From UBA6059 sp965227155 (GTDB taxonomy: Bacteria > Bacteroidota > Bacteroidia > Cytophagales > Cyclobacteriaceae): DNA of 64,000 bases. Both the position numbers and the translations under genes were made by a program. The DNA is taken from contig OZ245731.1 in the NCBI GenBank assembly GCA_965227155.1, positions 1,612,001-1,676,000 of the forward strand, written 5' to 3'. Position 1 is the stretch's first letter. Each line of letters opens with the position of its first letter. This document shows, in pieces, positions 1 through 7,866 of the stretch. The notes below the pieces were generated by a model. The model was not told the DNA's origin and made no database searches. It saw only the letters and a program-made list of their open reading frames with translations.

Positions 1-827
1 ATTGAAAAGCGTGAGTTTTTCATTTCTTCTCTTGGTGGATTAACCACACGATGGATGGTAGACTTCAGCTTATCATTAGTGAGCCGGGCGAGCATATCAC
101 CAACATTCACAATGATTTGCTCAGGAAGTGCTGTAATGGGAATCCAGGAACCGTCCCTGCGCTGCACCTGTAGTCCATCTGCACTAGCACCCATTAGCAG
201 TGTAATCAGGTTGATATCTCCATGCTCAGCTGCACGCACGGCATCATCAGGTATTTGATCCGGGTTCTCTATTGGAAAATAATGGATAGGCCGGAGTATA
301 CTATTACCATATTTGACCTTATCTTGGAAATAATCCTCTTCCAACCCCAGATAAAGGGCTATTGCCTGCAACAAGCGCTGACCGGTTTTTTCCAGGGTTT
401 GGTAGGCTTTAAGGGTTATTTCCTTAAACTCGGGAAGCTCCTCAGGCCAGATGTTATGCGGATATTCATGTGTAACCTCATCAGAGGGCTGGGGATCTTG
501 CCCCACATGGTAAAACTCCTTGAGATCACCGGTATTTCTTCCTTTTGCGTGTTCCTTACCCTTACCTATATAGCCCCGTTGACCATAGAGCTCAGGTTTT
601 TCATATTTTGCCTTCACTTCATCTGGTAGGGCAAAAAATGCCTGAATAGCCTCATAAAGCTGTTTTGTAAGATCATCAGTAAGGCCATGGTTTTTTATGG
701 CTACAAAACCAATATCATTAAAAGCATCACCCAATTGCTTCACAAAAAGGTGCTTTACAAGCTCATCATTGGTATTGAAGTCATTTAAATCTAGGGAAGG
801 TATTTCGTCGAGTAATAATTTAGACAT
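1..827 (-). CDS. 2OG-Fe(II) oxygenase, isopenicillin N synthase-like (3' end cut by window)
   Basis: Reading the minus strand from an ATG at 827 gives 275 open codons running off the left edge. The product has a DIOX_N-like N-terminal half and a jelly-roll C-terminal half. The iron triad is visible as His202-x-Asp204 (HGD) and His259, followed by the 2-oxoglutarate-binding R-x-S motif at Arg273-Ser275. All catalytic residues are therefore inside the window, and only the C-terminal tail is missing. The family includes isopenicillin N synthase, flavonol synthase and gibberellin oxidases; bacterial members of this kind have unknown substrates, so the true reaction is not known. It appears monocistronic here, being separated from the next minus-strand gene by a terminator. 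Confidence 0.85.
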   Translation of the reverse strand, partial: MSKLLLDEIPSLDLNDFNTNDELVKHLFVKQLGDAFNDIGFVAIKNHGLTDDLTKQLYEAIQAFFALPDEVKAKYEKPELYGQRGYIGKGKEHAKGRNTGDLKEFYHVGQDPQPSDEVTHEYPHNIWPEELPEFKEITLKAYQTLEKTGQRLLQAIALYLGLEEDYFQDKVKYGNSILRPIHYFPIENPDQIPDDAVRAAEHGDINLITLLMGASADGLQVQRRDGSWIPITALPEQIIVNVGDMLARLTNDKLKSTIHRVVNPPREEMKNSRFS

Positions 828-863
828 GACAATTTTTTTACAATATAATTTTTACAAACAAAA

Positions 864-891
864 AAACCATTGGTGTCAATACCAATGGTTT
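864..891 (-). terminator. Rho-independent terminator of the DUF4399 gene
   Basis: A perfect 11-bp inverted repeat (864-874 and 881-891) has a 6-nt loop. Read on the minus strand, it is followed directly by a run of T. It lies 24 bp downstream of the DUF4399 stop codon and so ends that transcript before the oxygenase gene. Confidence 0.8.
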
Positions 892-914
892 CCTTAAAAT
901 ATCAAATTAGATAG

Positions 915-1385
915 TTATTCTACAGTTACTCTTATGCTTGCTGCCATTGGCTTTCCATATGAAGCATGCACACCATCGGCAAATTGAAGGGATAATACAT
1001 ATTCTCCTGGCTCCAACTCGATAGAAGCGTCCGTTTGACCTTTACCATAATGAATAGTTGTGTCAGACATGGGAATGACCTCACCCTCAGGCCAAAATTC
1101 CTGATTGATAAGGATATGATGGTGACCATACCCTTCTTTCACTTCTCCGGCAGGTTCTATTTCCATGCCTTCTACACCCATTTCTATATAAACCGGTGAC
1201 GGGACAGTAGCACCGTCTTCAGGATATTTAAAAAATACACGCGGCTCTACCGCAGTTTCAGTTTCTGCTACAGGAGCTGCCTCGGTTGTTGTTTCTTCGG
1301 CTTCAGCCTGTTCTGATTGGTTTCCTGAGCCACCGCAGGCAAATGAAATGACTAATATTAATTGAAGAAAATTGCTGAGTTTCAT
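915..1385 (-). CDS. DUF4399 domain lipoprotein
   Basis: This is a 156-residue protein with a short hydrophobic N-terminus ending in a lipobox-like FAC-GG (Cys17), so it is probably a lipoprotein. A Glu/Ala/Thr-rich linker spans about residues 20-45. The rest matches DUF4399 as I know it: a phrase of the type FKYPEDGATV near residue 51, GYGHHHILIN, and a C-terminal strand-rich part. DUF4399 proteins often have an N-terminal lipid anchor and a conserved HHH-like cluster, and their function is unknown. It has its own promoter-like box upstream and a strong terminator downstream, so it is a single-gene unit. Confidence 0.85.
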   Translation of the reverse strand: MKLSNFLQLILVISFACGGSGNQSEQAEAEETTTEAAPVAETETAVEPRVFFKYPEDGATVPSPVYIEMGVEGMEIEPAGEVKEGYGHHHILINQEFWPEGEVIPMSDTTIHYGKGQTDASIELEPGEYVLSLQFADGVHASYGKPMAASIRVTVE

Positions 1386-1420
1386 AATTAGTTAATTTTT
1401 GATCGATTACTATATGTGTA

Positions 1421-1428
1421 CAAATATA
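1421..1428 (-). promoter_or_regulatory. Bacteroidetes -7 element (TATATTTG) for the DUF4399 gene
   Basis: On the minus strand the sequence TATATTTG fits the Bacteroidetes -7 consensus TAnnTTTG exactly. It lies 35 bp upstream of the ATG. The -33 region is a poor match (TTT rather than TTTG). Confidence 0.45.
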
Positions 1429-1437
1429 ATATTTGGT

Positions 1438-2115
1438 TTAATGATAAACCTGCGCCAGCACTTTGATTGACTTCATTTCGTGCCAATGATCATAATGCTC
1501 CCTGAAATAACTGATCAGCAATTCCAATGTTTCGCGTCTAATGTTGCCTGATGATTGTATGGGTTGGTCATAAGGTGAATTTGTTAATGATTGAATAAAT
1601 GCTGTCAGGTTTTCATCAGCTTCCAGCTTTCGTATTTCACGAAACAAATCCTGTGGCTCATGAATACCAAGGCCCAGGTAACGGGTAAATTTCAATACAA
1701 ACTGAAGGTGGAAATTCTCATAGCCTTTATTCAGCGTATCCAGAATCTCAAGCGAATGAAATGCAAAATCAAATTGCTCGTGCTGTTCCTCCTCCTCGCC
1801 AGCTACCCTGCCTATAAATTCTGCAATAAACATGGCCTGACTGGATTTTCTAATGTCAAAAGGAATGGATTGGTAAACATTGGAAAGCCGATACTCAGAA
1901 ATCCTATGGATGGTCTGGCCTGCTTTATGGTAAACCACCAGATCAAGTAAACTAAGTGGTTGAAAATGGCCGATGGTTTTTTTGGAGTTTTTACTTCTTA
2001 CGCCATTGACAATATAGCTCTGCAGCCCAAATTTCTCAGTATAGATTTTGGCAATGATTGAGCTCTCTCTGTATTTGACAAAACTCAGATTGATGCCACG
2101 GGTTTTGTGAAGCAT
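1438..2115 (-). CDS. recO: DNA repair protein RecO
   Basis: This 225-residue protein has an N-terminal OB-fold of RecO type (phrases such as KYRESSIIAKIYTEKFG and YIVNGVRSKNSKK within residues 14-45) and a helical C-terminal domain. RecO loads RecA onto SSB-coated single-stranded DNA with RecR, in RecF-pathway gap repair and recombination. I see no zinc-binding Cys cluster, as is usual for Bacteroidetes RecO. The start codon overlaps the porZ stop at base 2115, so the two are co-transcribed; recO next to porZ is a familiar order in this phylum. Confidence 0.93.
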   Translation of the reverse strand: MLHKTRGINLSFVKYRESSIIAKIYTEKFGLQSYIVNGVRSKNSKKTIGHFQPLSLLDLVVYHKAGQTIHRISEYRLSNVYQSIPFDIRKSSQAMFIAEFIGRVAGEEEEQHEQFDFAFHSLEILDTLNKGYENFHLQFVLKFTRYLGLGIHEPQDLFREIRKLEADENLTAFIQSLTNSPYDQPIQSSGNIRRETLELLISYFREHYDHWHEMKSIKVLAQVYH

Positions 2116-4352
2116 TAGCGCACAACAGCAAATTTTCCTACAAAAGTCTCAGAACCATCCGAATTTCCGGCAAATACCAAATAAATGCCTGTGTTTACCG
2201 ATTGACCGTAGTTATCCCTACCATCCCACATGGCAGTGCCTCCGTTGGCAAACATTTCTTTGATGAGATTACCATCAATATCTGTGATTTTGACATTCAC
2301 ATCCTGCGCCAAACCGGAAATACCGATAAGACCCCTAAACCCGGGTGGTACAGGATTAGGAAATACTTTGACCGTGCCAAACTGCCTGCCGGCGGCTGTA
2401 GCATCAGACCTGTAAGATATAAGGCCCCTTGAGGTAGCAATAAACACCTCACCAGAAACAGGATTAATATCAATCGACACAATGCTATCTGAAGGTAAAG
2501 GACTGTTTTGTGTAGTGAATCTTTGCACTACCTCATCACCCGATTCCTCAATCAACCAAATACCATCATACGTGCCTACCCATTTTCGATTGCCTCCATC
2601 CACAGCAATTGCAGAAACAGGTTCATTATCCAATAAAAAGGACCCATCGATTACAGGTACTATTGCATCATCGAATCCATCAAAAAAAGGGCTATCCGAA
2701 GACTGAAAAAAAGCTATCCCCCTGTTTGTTGCTACCCATACTTCATCTTCCCGATCGATCACCAGATCGTTGATCCTGCTTGAAGGCAAACCGCCTGCAT
2801 TGGAAAGATTCAGTGAAATATCTTCCTGCGGATTGTAGAGGTAAAGCCCACTAACCTGCGGGTCACTGGCAACCCACACAATCCCTGTGCGCGTACTTAC
2901 AGATAGCTTTTCTGGAAATCGAGCCCCCTGACCAAATCCTAAACTAAAGCTTTCCCAAACACCATCAGCACCAAGCCGGTGTAATCCCCGATCGGCATCT
3001 TTATTCAGTACCCAAAGCTCGTTTTCAGCTCCTGTGGCAATTGAAGGGACAATAATTAAGCTATCACTGAATGATTCGGCCGTTAAAGGATGGGCTGCAT
3101 TTTTGTGATCGTAAAGAATATTGGAAGTCATATCCAGCAAACCATCCCCAACAGAGCTGAAATAGATTTTACCATTTGCCTGTGCAACGGCTGAAAGATT
3201 ATTTACCTGTGGTGTGGATTCAATTGTCCATGTACCCTCACTAAAGACTCCATAATTTCCTGGCTCTGCAAACTGTTTATCAAAAAGGCTAACTGTTTCA
3301 GGCAGCACATAAACCTCATCACCTAGGATGCTGATTTCCGCAATTTGATCAGTGGGGGGGCCTGCCAGAACTGTAGGAAATAGCTGACCTACAGATCCTT
3401 GCAACAAGCCCTCATTCGTGGATCCTATAAATAAGCTTCCCGGTACCCCTGTGCTTGTCCTCAATAATTGGTCAGTGACATAAACATCTTGAAAGGCATC
3501 ATTAACAACCCGGGAACTAACGTTGCCATTAAGCGTAATGAGCAGATCTTGTTGTGCATCCATGCTCACAATCACATCTCCACCAAGGGCAGAAGATAAG
3601 TCAGCCCATACATCTCCATTGTAGGTAAAAATTCTATTGCGATGAGCAGCATAGAGCTGGCCGTTTTTCCAGGCCAATTGGGATAGAAATGGAAAGTTAC
3701 CTGGGGGAATCGCAATGCTCCAGTTATTGAAATCCTGAAGGTTCAGTCCTTCGTTAAGAGGTGCGGTTAACAACCCTAAATTTGTAGCAAGGTAAATTGT
3801 ACTGTTTATGATCTCAATATCATTGACCGCCACCGGATCAGCATTAGGGCCTATTTCAGTGTAGCTTTCTACGATTTCCGTTTCAGAAATATCAACTACC
3901 ACGACTCCCGCAGGCGTACCTGCATAGCAGTATCCATCATAAACAGCCAGTGAGGTAATATTTTTGTCTTGCAGCTGAGGTGTCTGAGCTATAGCAAGAA
4001 ATGGCCGTATCTCATTGTTTTGAAGGAAGTCTATAGTTCCATTTTGATACCCAATGATCAATGTTTGACGCTCCGTGTCAAAAAATAGCGAAGCAATCCC
4101 CACCTCACTTAATCCATCGATTTGCGTCAGTTTATTTACACTATTGTCAGTTTCATCCAGATAGAACAATGTATTGGCTGTTGCTACATAAACCCGGCTT
4201 TGTGCAAGGACTACCTTTCTAACATCCTGATATTGAAAATGTGTCCGCCATGTACCTAGAGGAATATTTACCTGCGCCAGCACAAACTGCCAGGGCATTA
4301 TTAATGCAATCCATACTAAAGCAATACTAGCTCCGGTTTTTCCACCCTTCAT
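2115..4352 (-). CDS. porZ: PorZ-like type IX secretion beta-propeller protein
   Basis: This 745-residue protein has a signal peptide (about residues 1-26, ending LAQ), two tandem beta-propeller regions built of repeats such as YVATANTLFYLDE and VWVATNRGIAFF, and a C-terminal domain from about residue 665. That tail has the T9SS sorting-type hallmarks VFPNPV, a DGR turn and a final GKFAVVR strand. In Porphyromonas gingivalis, PorZ sits at the cell surface in the attachment complex that links cargo to A-LPS. Length, the two-propeller layout and adjacency to recO all support PorZ rather than a generic two-component-regulator propeller. The start overlaps tdk by 26 bp. Confidence 0.85.
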   Translation of the reverse strand: MKGGKTGASIALVWIALIMPWQFVLAQVNIPLGTWRTHFQYQDVRKVVLAQSRVYVATANTLFYLDETDNSVNKLTQIDGLSEVGIASLFFDTERQTLIIGYQNGTIDFLQNNEIRPFLAIAQTPQLQDKNITSLAVYDGYCYAGTPAGVVVVDISETEIVESYTEIGPNADPVAVNDIEIINSTIYLATNLGLLTAPLNEGLNLQDFNNWSIAIPPGNFPFLSQLAWKNGQLYAAHRNRIFTYNGDVWADLSSALGGDVIVSMDAQQDLLITLNGNVSSRVVNDAFQDVYVTDQLLRTSTGVPGSLFIGSTNEGLLQGSVGQLFPTVLAGPPTDQIAEISILGDEVYVLPETVSLFDKQFAEPGNYGVFSEGTWTIESTPQVNNLSAVAQANGKIYFSSVGDGLLDMTSNILYDHKNAAHPLTAESFSDSLIIVPSIATGAENELWVLNKDADRGLHRLGADGVWESFSLGFGQGARFPEKLSVSTRTGIVWVASDPQVSGLYLYNPQEDISLNLSNAGGLPSSRINDLVIDREDEVWVATNRGIAFFQSSDSPFFDGFDDAIVPVIDGSFLLDNEPVSAIAVDGGNRKWVGTYDGIWLIEESGDEVVQRFTTQNSPLPSDSIVSIDINPVSGEVFIATSRGLISYRSDATAAGRQFGTVKVFPNPVPPGFRGLIGISGLAQDVNVKITDIDGNLIKEMFANGGTAMWDGRDNYGQSVNTGIYLVFAGNSDGSETFVGKFAVVR

Positions 4353-4920
4353 AAAAACATTTTCTACAGCGTGCCTCGTATTCTATTTTTTCTCCGATCA
4401 AAACTTTTTGCTCAGAAGCGACTAACCGGTACGAATGATTAGCCAGAGCACCGCAACGCATACATATTGCGTGCAGCTTGGTGATGTACTCTGCAATGGC
4501 CATTAGTTCAGGCATTGGGCCAAATGGCTTGCCCTTAAAATCAGTATCCAGGCCGGCAAGAATGACCCTCTTTCCTGAATTTGCCAATTTTTGTACCACA
4601 TCCACTATTGCGGCATCAAAGAATTGCGCCTCATCTATACCTACCACATCGCATTCGCCCAGCAAAAGAATGTCATTGGCAAATGAAACCGGCGTAGATC
4701 GTATGGATGTTTCATTATGCGAAACCACATTATGACCATGGTAGCGTTTGTCAATACTGGGCTTGAAAATTTCAACTTTTTGCTTCGCAATTTTGGCTCT
4801 ATTCAGCCTACGGATCAGCTCTTCCGTTTTTCCGGAAAACATAGACCCACATACGATTTCTACCCACCCCAGACTATTGTTGCGGGCATTTAGCGGATCA
4901 ATATGTGGCTCTATAAACAT
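4327..4920 (-). CDS. tdk: Thymidine kinase (type II)
   Basis: The 197-residue product phosphorylates thymidine to dTMP using ATP (pyrimidine salvage). Visible motifs are the P-loop GSMFSGKT at residues 25-32, the Walker-B-like DEAQFF at 96-101, and a structural zinc site formed by Cys153, Cys156, Cys185 and Cys188. The length matches bacterial TK1-type enzymes. The 3' end overlaps porZ by 26 bp, and the ferredoxin gene lies 9 bp upstream, so ferredoxin-tdk-porZ-recO probably form one transcription unit. Confidence 0.96.
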   Translation of the reverse strand: MFIEPHIDPLNARNNSLGWVEIVCGSMFSGKTEELIRRLNRAKIAKQKVEIFKPSIDKRYHGHNVVSHNETSIRSTPVSFANDILLLGECDVVGIDEAQFFDAAIVDVVQKLANSGKRVILAGLDTDFKGKPFGPMPELMAIAEYITKLHAICMRCGALANHSYRLVASEQKVLIGEKIEYEARCRKCFYEGWKNRS

Positions 4921-4929
4921 GCGGGTAAT

Positions 4930-5253
4930 TTAATTAGAATAAGAAAGATGCGGTAGTTTATAAAGGTCCGGCACAGCAATTTCAACCTCCCCGGTACATT
5001 TTGTCTGACACGCCAGCCGTCTGTTTGCGGGTAGTCGGCCCATATCCATAAACTTTTGTTCAGCAGGTGAAGGGTCTGATAACTGCTCTTTACCAGCTAT
5101 AATAATCATACTACAGGTAGTGCATCTACCTTTTCCTCCGCAGGCATGCATCCAATCGATGTGATTAGCGTGTAAAACCTTAAGGATGGCCTCAGCAGGA
5201 TCGTGGTATTTAATCACAGCACCATCCATGTTTTTAATGACGATTTTCGGCAT
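4930..5253 (-). CDS. [2Fe-2S] ferredoxin, adrenodoxin-like
   Basis: This 107-residue ferredoxin has the cluster ligands Cys38, Cys44, Cys47 and Cys82 (pattern C-x5-C-x2-C, then a distal Cys). Its electron-transfer partner is unknown. A longer frame opens at 5310, but it would run into the start of the divergent gene at 5287 and adds an unrelated 19-residue extension. The ATG at 5253 (MPKIVIKNMDG) gives the family's normal N-terminus, so I chose it. The four genes from here to recO run in the same direction with little space between them. Confidence 0.9.
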   Translation of the reverse strand: MPKIVIKNMDGAVIKYHDPAEAILKVLHANHIDWMHACGGKGRCTTCSMIIIAGKEQLSDPSPAEQKFMDMGRLPANRRLACQTKCTGEVEIAVPDLYKLPHLSYSN

Positions 5254-5286
5254 AATTCTTAACTTTAGCCAAACAGGAAAATACCC

Positions 5287-6591
5287 ATGGCGGCAATCAA
5301 AATTAACCATTCAGCGGTAGAAGCATATGCTAAAAGTTTTGCCTCTCAAGTGTGTGAGGCTCACTTTGATAGCAACAAAGAAGTGACCGGCCCTCAAATA
5401 TTAAAGCTAACCCCGGTAAAGCAGGTCAATTTTTTTGTGCTCAAACTATTATTTGAATCCTGGCAGGAAGAAACGAAAAAGCTGCAAAGCCCCTATTTTG
5501 ACTATAAAGATGAGAAAGTGGTAAAGGCATTGCTGGCGTTTATGAACGTATTATCGCAACATATTGCTATCAAACGTGATGATTTTGAGCCAATACTGGC
5601 CACTGCCGTGCAGGAAAGCCTCTACCTCATCGTAACTCCTTACGATTATTTCTGGGCAGAAATCAACAAGCACAAATCATCTACTGTGCCGTTAAAAACA
5701 TTAAAAGGTCGCTCAAAATATATCAAAAGCAATAAGCATATCTGGGAGGGTCTCATCGAAAAAGCGCAAGCTGAAGCTGGAGATAAAATTGATAAAGAGA
5801 TTTTGCTGGAACTGCTTGAGAGCCTTGGAGAGGGAGGTGATTTTCAAATAGAATCTTATGATGAACTGATTGATAAATTCAATGAGGTTCGATCCTTAAG
5901 TATGGATGAAATTACTGAAGAAGAATCGGCTGCCGCAGTTGATGAAGATGAGGATGTATTTAGTTCACTATTGGAGGAAGAGGATTTTATAGAGGAAGAG
6001 GAGAACGACACAAGCTCAGAGGCTAACGAAGAGATAGAAGAAGAGCCGGCCCAAAGTGAAGCGGCTAAAGAAGATACAGAAGATAGCTATGCCTTTGAAG
6101 CTACGCCTGAAATGCAATCCACTACTCCGGAAGTTGAAGAGGAGGCTCAAGAAGATATACCCGATAGCTCCATAGATGATACCGAGGAAGAAGATGAGCC
6201 AGTCGATATGCCTAAGCCTTCCCGATCACTTGACGAGGAAGAGGAGGAAGCGCCCAATCAGCTAAACAGAAAATTTGCTGAAGAAAAAACTACACTGCAT
6301 GATCAGCTGCAGGATAGGGAAAAGGTAACTATTGCTGAAATTCATGAAACCAGCAAAAAAGGCGGAATCCACGAAGGAATTTCTGTCAATCAGCGCTACA
6401 TGTTTATCAATGAGCTATTTAACAATGATGTCGACCTCTACAATAAGGCTATGACCGATATAGAAAGATGTGAGTCTTTTGATGATTCTGTGGAGTTACT
6501 CATTCAGCGCTATGCCAAAAAAATGGACTGGAACATGAACAGTACGGAGGTAAAGGAATTGCTTAAAATAATATTCAAGCGATTTAGATAA
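5287..6591 (+). CDS. Acidic-linker protein of unknown function
   Basis: The 434-residue protein has three parts. An N-terminal, mostly helical domain spans residues 1-215. A very acidic Glu/Asp-rich low-complexity linker spans about 215-335. The C-terminal helical module, about 365-434, contains ISVNQRYMFINELFNND and ends in KIIFKRFR. I recall that last module (INELF..D...YN.A) as a recurrent C-terminus of Bacteroidetes hypothetical proteins, with no assigned function. There is no signal peptide or membrane segment, so it is probably cytoplasmic. It sits alone on the plus strand between the ferredoxin and the rod-shape operon, ending 6 bp from the rodA stop. Confidence 0.8.
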   Translation: MAAIKINHSAVEAYAKSFASQVCEAHFDSNKEVTGPQILKLTPVKQVNFFVLKLLFESWQEETKKLQSPYFDYKDEKVVKALLAFMNVLSQHIAIKRDDFEPILATAVQESLYLIVTPYDYFWAEINKHKSSTVPLKTLKGRSKYIKSNKHIWEGLIEKAQAEAGDKIDKEILLELLESLGEGGDFQIESYDELIDKFNEVRSLSMDEITEEESAAAVDEDEDVFSSLLEEEDFIEEEENDTSSEANEEIEEEPAQSEAAKEDTEDSYAFEATPEMQSTTPEVEEEAQEDIPDSSIDDTEEEDEPVDMPKPSRSLDEEEEEAPNQLNRKFAEEKTTLHDQLQDREKVTIAEIHETSKKGGIHEGISVNQRYMFINELFNNDVDLYNKAMTDIERCESFDDSVELLIQRYAKKMDWNMNSTEVKELLKIIFKRFR

Positions 6592-6597
6592 TGCGCC

Positions 6598-7866
6598 TTA
6601 CCGTATAAGTACTTGCATCCGGTGGGCATCTAGTTTTAGAAACACGAACAGCAGTATCGTAAATGCCCATAGCGAACTACCTCCGTAACTGAAGAAAGGC
6701 AGTGGAATTCCAATAACCGGAAAAAGGCCAATGGTCATTCCAATGTTTACCGCAAAGTGGAAAAAAATAACTGATGCAACGCCATAGCCATAGATTCTGG
6801 AAAAACTTGATTTCTGTCTTTCTGCAAGGGTGATCAATCGAATCAATAGGATCGAAAAGCCGCTGATCAATATCAGGGAACCAATCCATCCATGCTCCTC
6901 ACCTATGGTGCAGAATATAAAGTCCGTACTTTGTGCGGGCACAAAATCAAACTTTGTTTGTGTGCCTTCCAGAAAGCCTTTTCCGGTGAACCCACCCGAT
7001 CCTATAGCTATTTTAGACTGGGTAACATTCCAGCCGGCACCCAAAGGATCAGCATTGGGGTTTACCAATGCCATAACGCGATTTTGCTGGTGAGGCTTGA
7101 GAACATTGGTCATTAAAAAGTCTACGCTGATAATCATGCTGATGATAAGGATAAGCCCCGTCACGACCGCCAATATTCTTTTTACCGATCTTATGGAAAG
7201 GCCAATGGCTATTAGTCCAAGCACTACTACAGAAATAATCAGGATGGTTTGATTTACAAGCAGTGTTAAAACAAAAACAAGAACTGCCAAAAATCCTAAT
7301 AATAAGATCACTGGCGACATCCCTTCTCTGAAATACACCAAAATAAATGACGAAAAAACCAATGCCGTGCCCGTGTCACCCTGCAGTATTATTAAAAGTA
7401 AAGGCAGGCCTATCAGTACAGCAGCTACTATTTGCGTTTTAAGTTGGCTGAATTTTACATTGGGCTGCGAAAAAAACTTAGCCACACCCAGAGCAGTAGC
7501 AAATTTGGTGAATTCCGAAGGCTGTAGCCTGAAGCTACCAATTTCAAACCACGAGCGTGAACCTGCCACTTCCCGACCAAAAAGCAATACGAAAATCAAA
7601 AGTAAAATCAAGCCTCCGTAAAATGCCCAGGCAAAAGAGTTGTAGAATTTGAAGTCAAGGTTGAGAATACCTATAATGATCAAAATACTGGAGCCTATGA
7701 AAAGTAGCTGTTTGCCAGAATTCAAAGAAAGGTCGAAAATAGATTTAGAGGCCTCCTCGTCGTACACGGCGGCATAAATATTAAACCAACCCAGTATCAC
7801 CAGTACAAAATAAATCAGTACAGTGACCCAGTCCAGGCTATATCCGCTGCGAATGTCTCTTCTCAA
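6598..7866 (-). CDS. rodA: Rod-shape SEDS glycosyltransferase RodA
   Basis: This 422-residue polytopic membrane protein of the SEDS (FtsW/RodA/SpoVE) family has about ten hydrophobic segments. It carries the family's extracytoplasmic motif near residue 270 (NPNADPLGAGWNVTQSKIAIG) and the terminal PFFSYGGSSL segment. RodA polymerises lipid II glycan strands during side-wall elongation together with the class B transpeptidase encoded next to it. Its start overlaps the mrdA stop by 4 bp, and it is the last gene of mreB-C-D-mrdA-rodA. Confidence 0.96.
   Translation of the reverse strand: MRRDIRSGYSLDWVTVLIYFVLVILGWFNIYAAVYDEEASKSIFDLSLNSGKQLLFIGSSILIIIGILNLDFKFYNSFAWAFYGGLILLLIFVLLFGREVAGSRSWFEIGSFRLQPSEFTKFATALGVAKFFSQPNVKFSQLKTQIVAAVLIGLPLLLIILQGDTGTALVFSSFILVYFREGMSPVILLLGFLAVLVFVLTLLVNQTILIISVVVLGLIAIGLSIRSVKRILAVVTGLILIISMIISVDFLMTNVLKPHQQNRVMALVNPNADPLGAGWNVTQSKIAIGSGGFTGKGFLEGTQTKFDFVPAQSTDFIFCTIGEEHGWIGSLILISGFSILLIRLITLAERQKSSFSRIYGYGVASVIFFHFAVNIGMTIGLFPVIGIPLPFFSYGGSSLWAFTILLFVFLKLDAHRMQVLIR

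Noticed and set aside
222..629. A 135-codon plus-strand frame at the left end
   Set aside because: It lies opposite the oxygenase whose catalytic triad is intact on the minus strand.
2482..2706. Plus-strand frames opposite porZ
   Set aside because: No homology-like features, and the minus-strand propeller protein is continuous and well formed.
5287..6591. Assigning the acidic protein to the elongasome
   Set aside because: It is on the opposite strand, and its parts have no link to cell-shape proteins that I can show.
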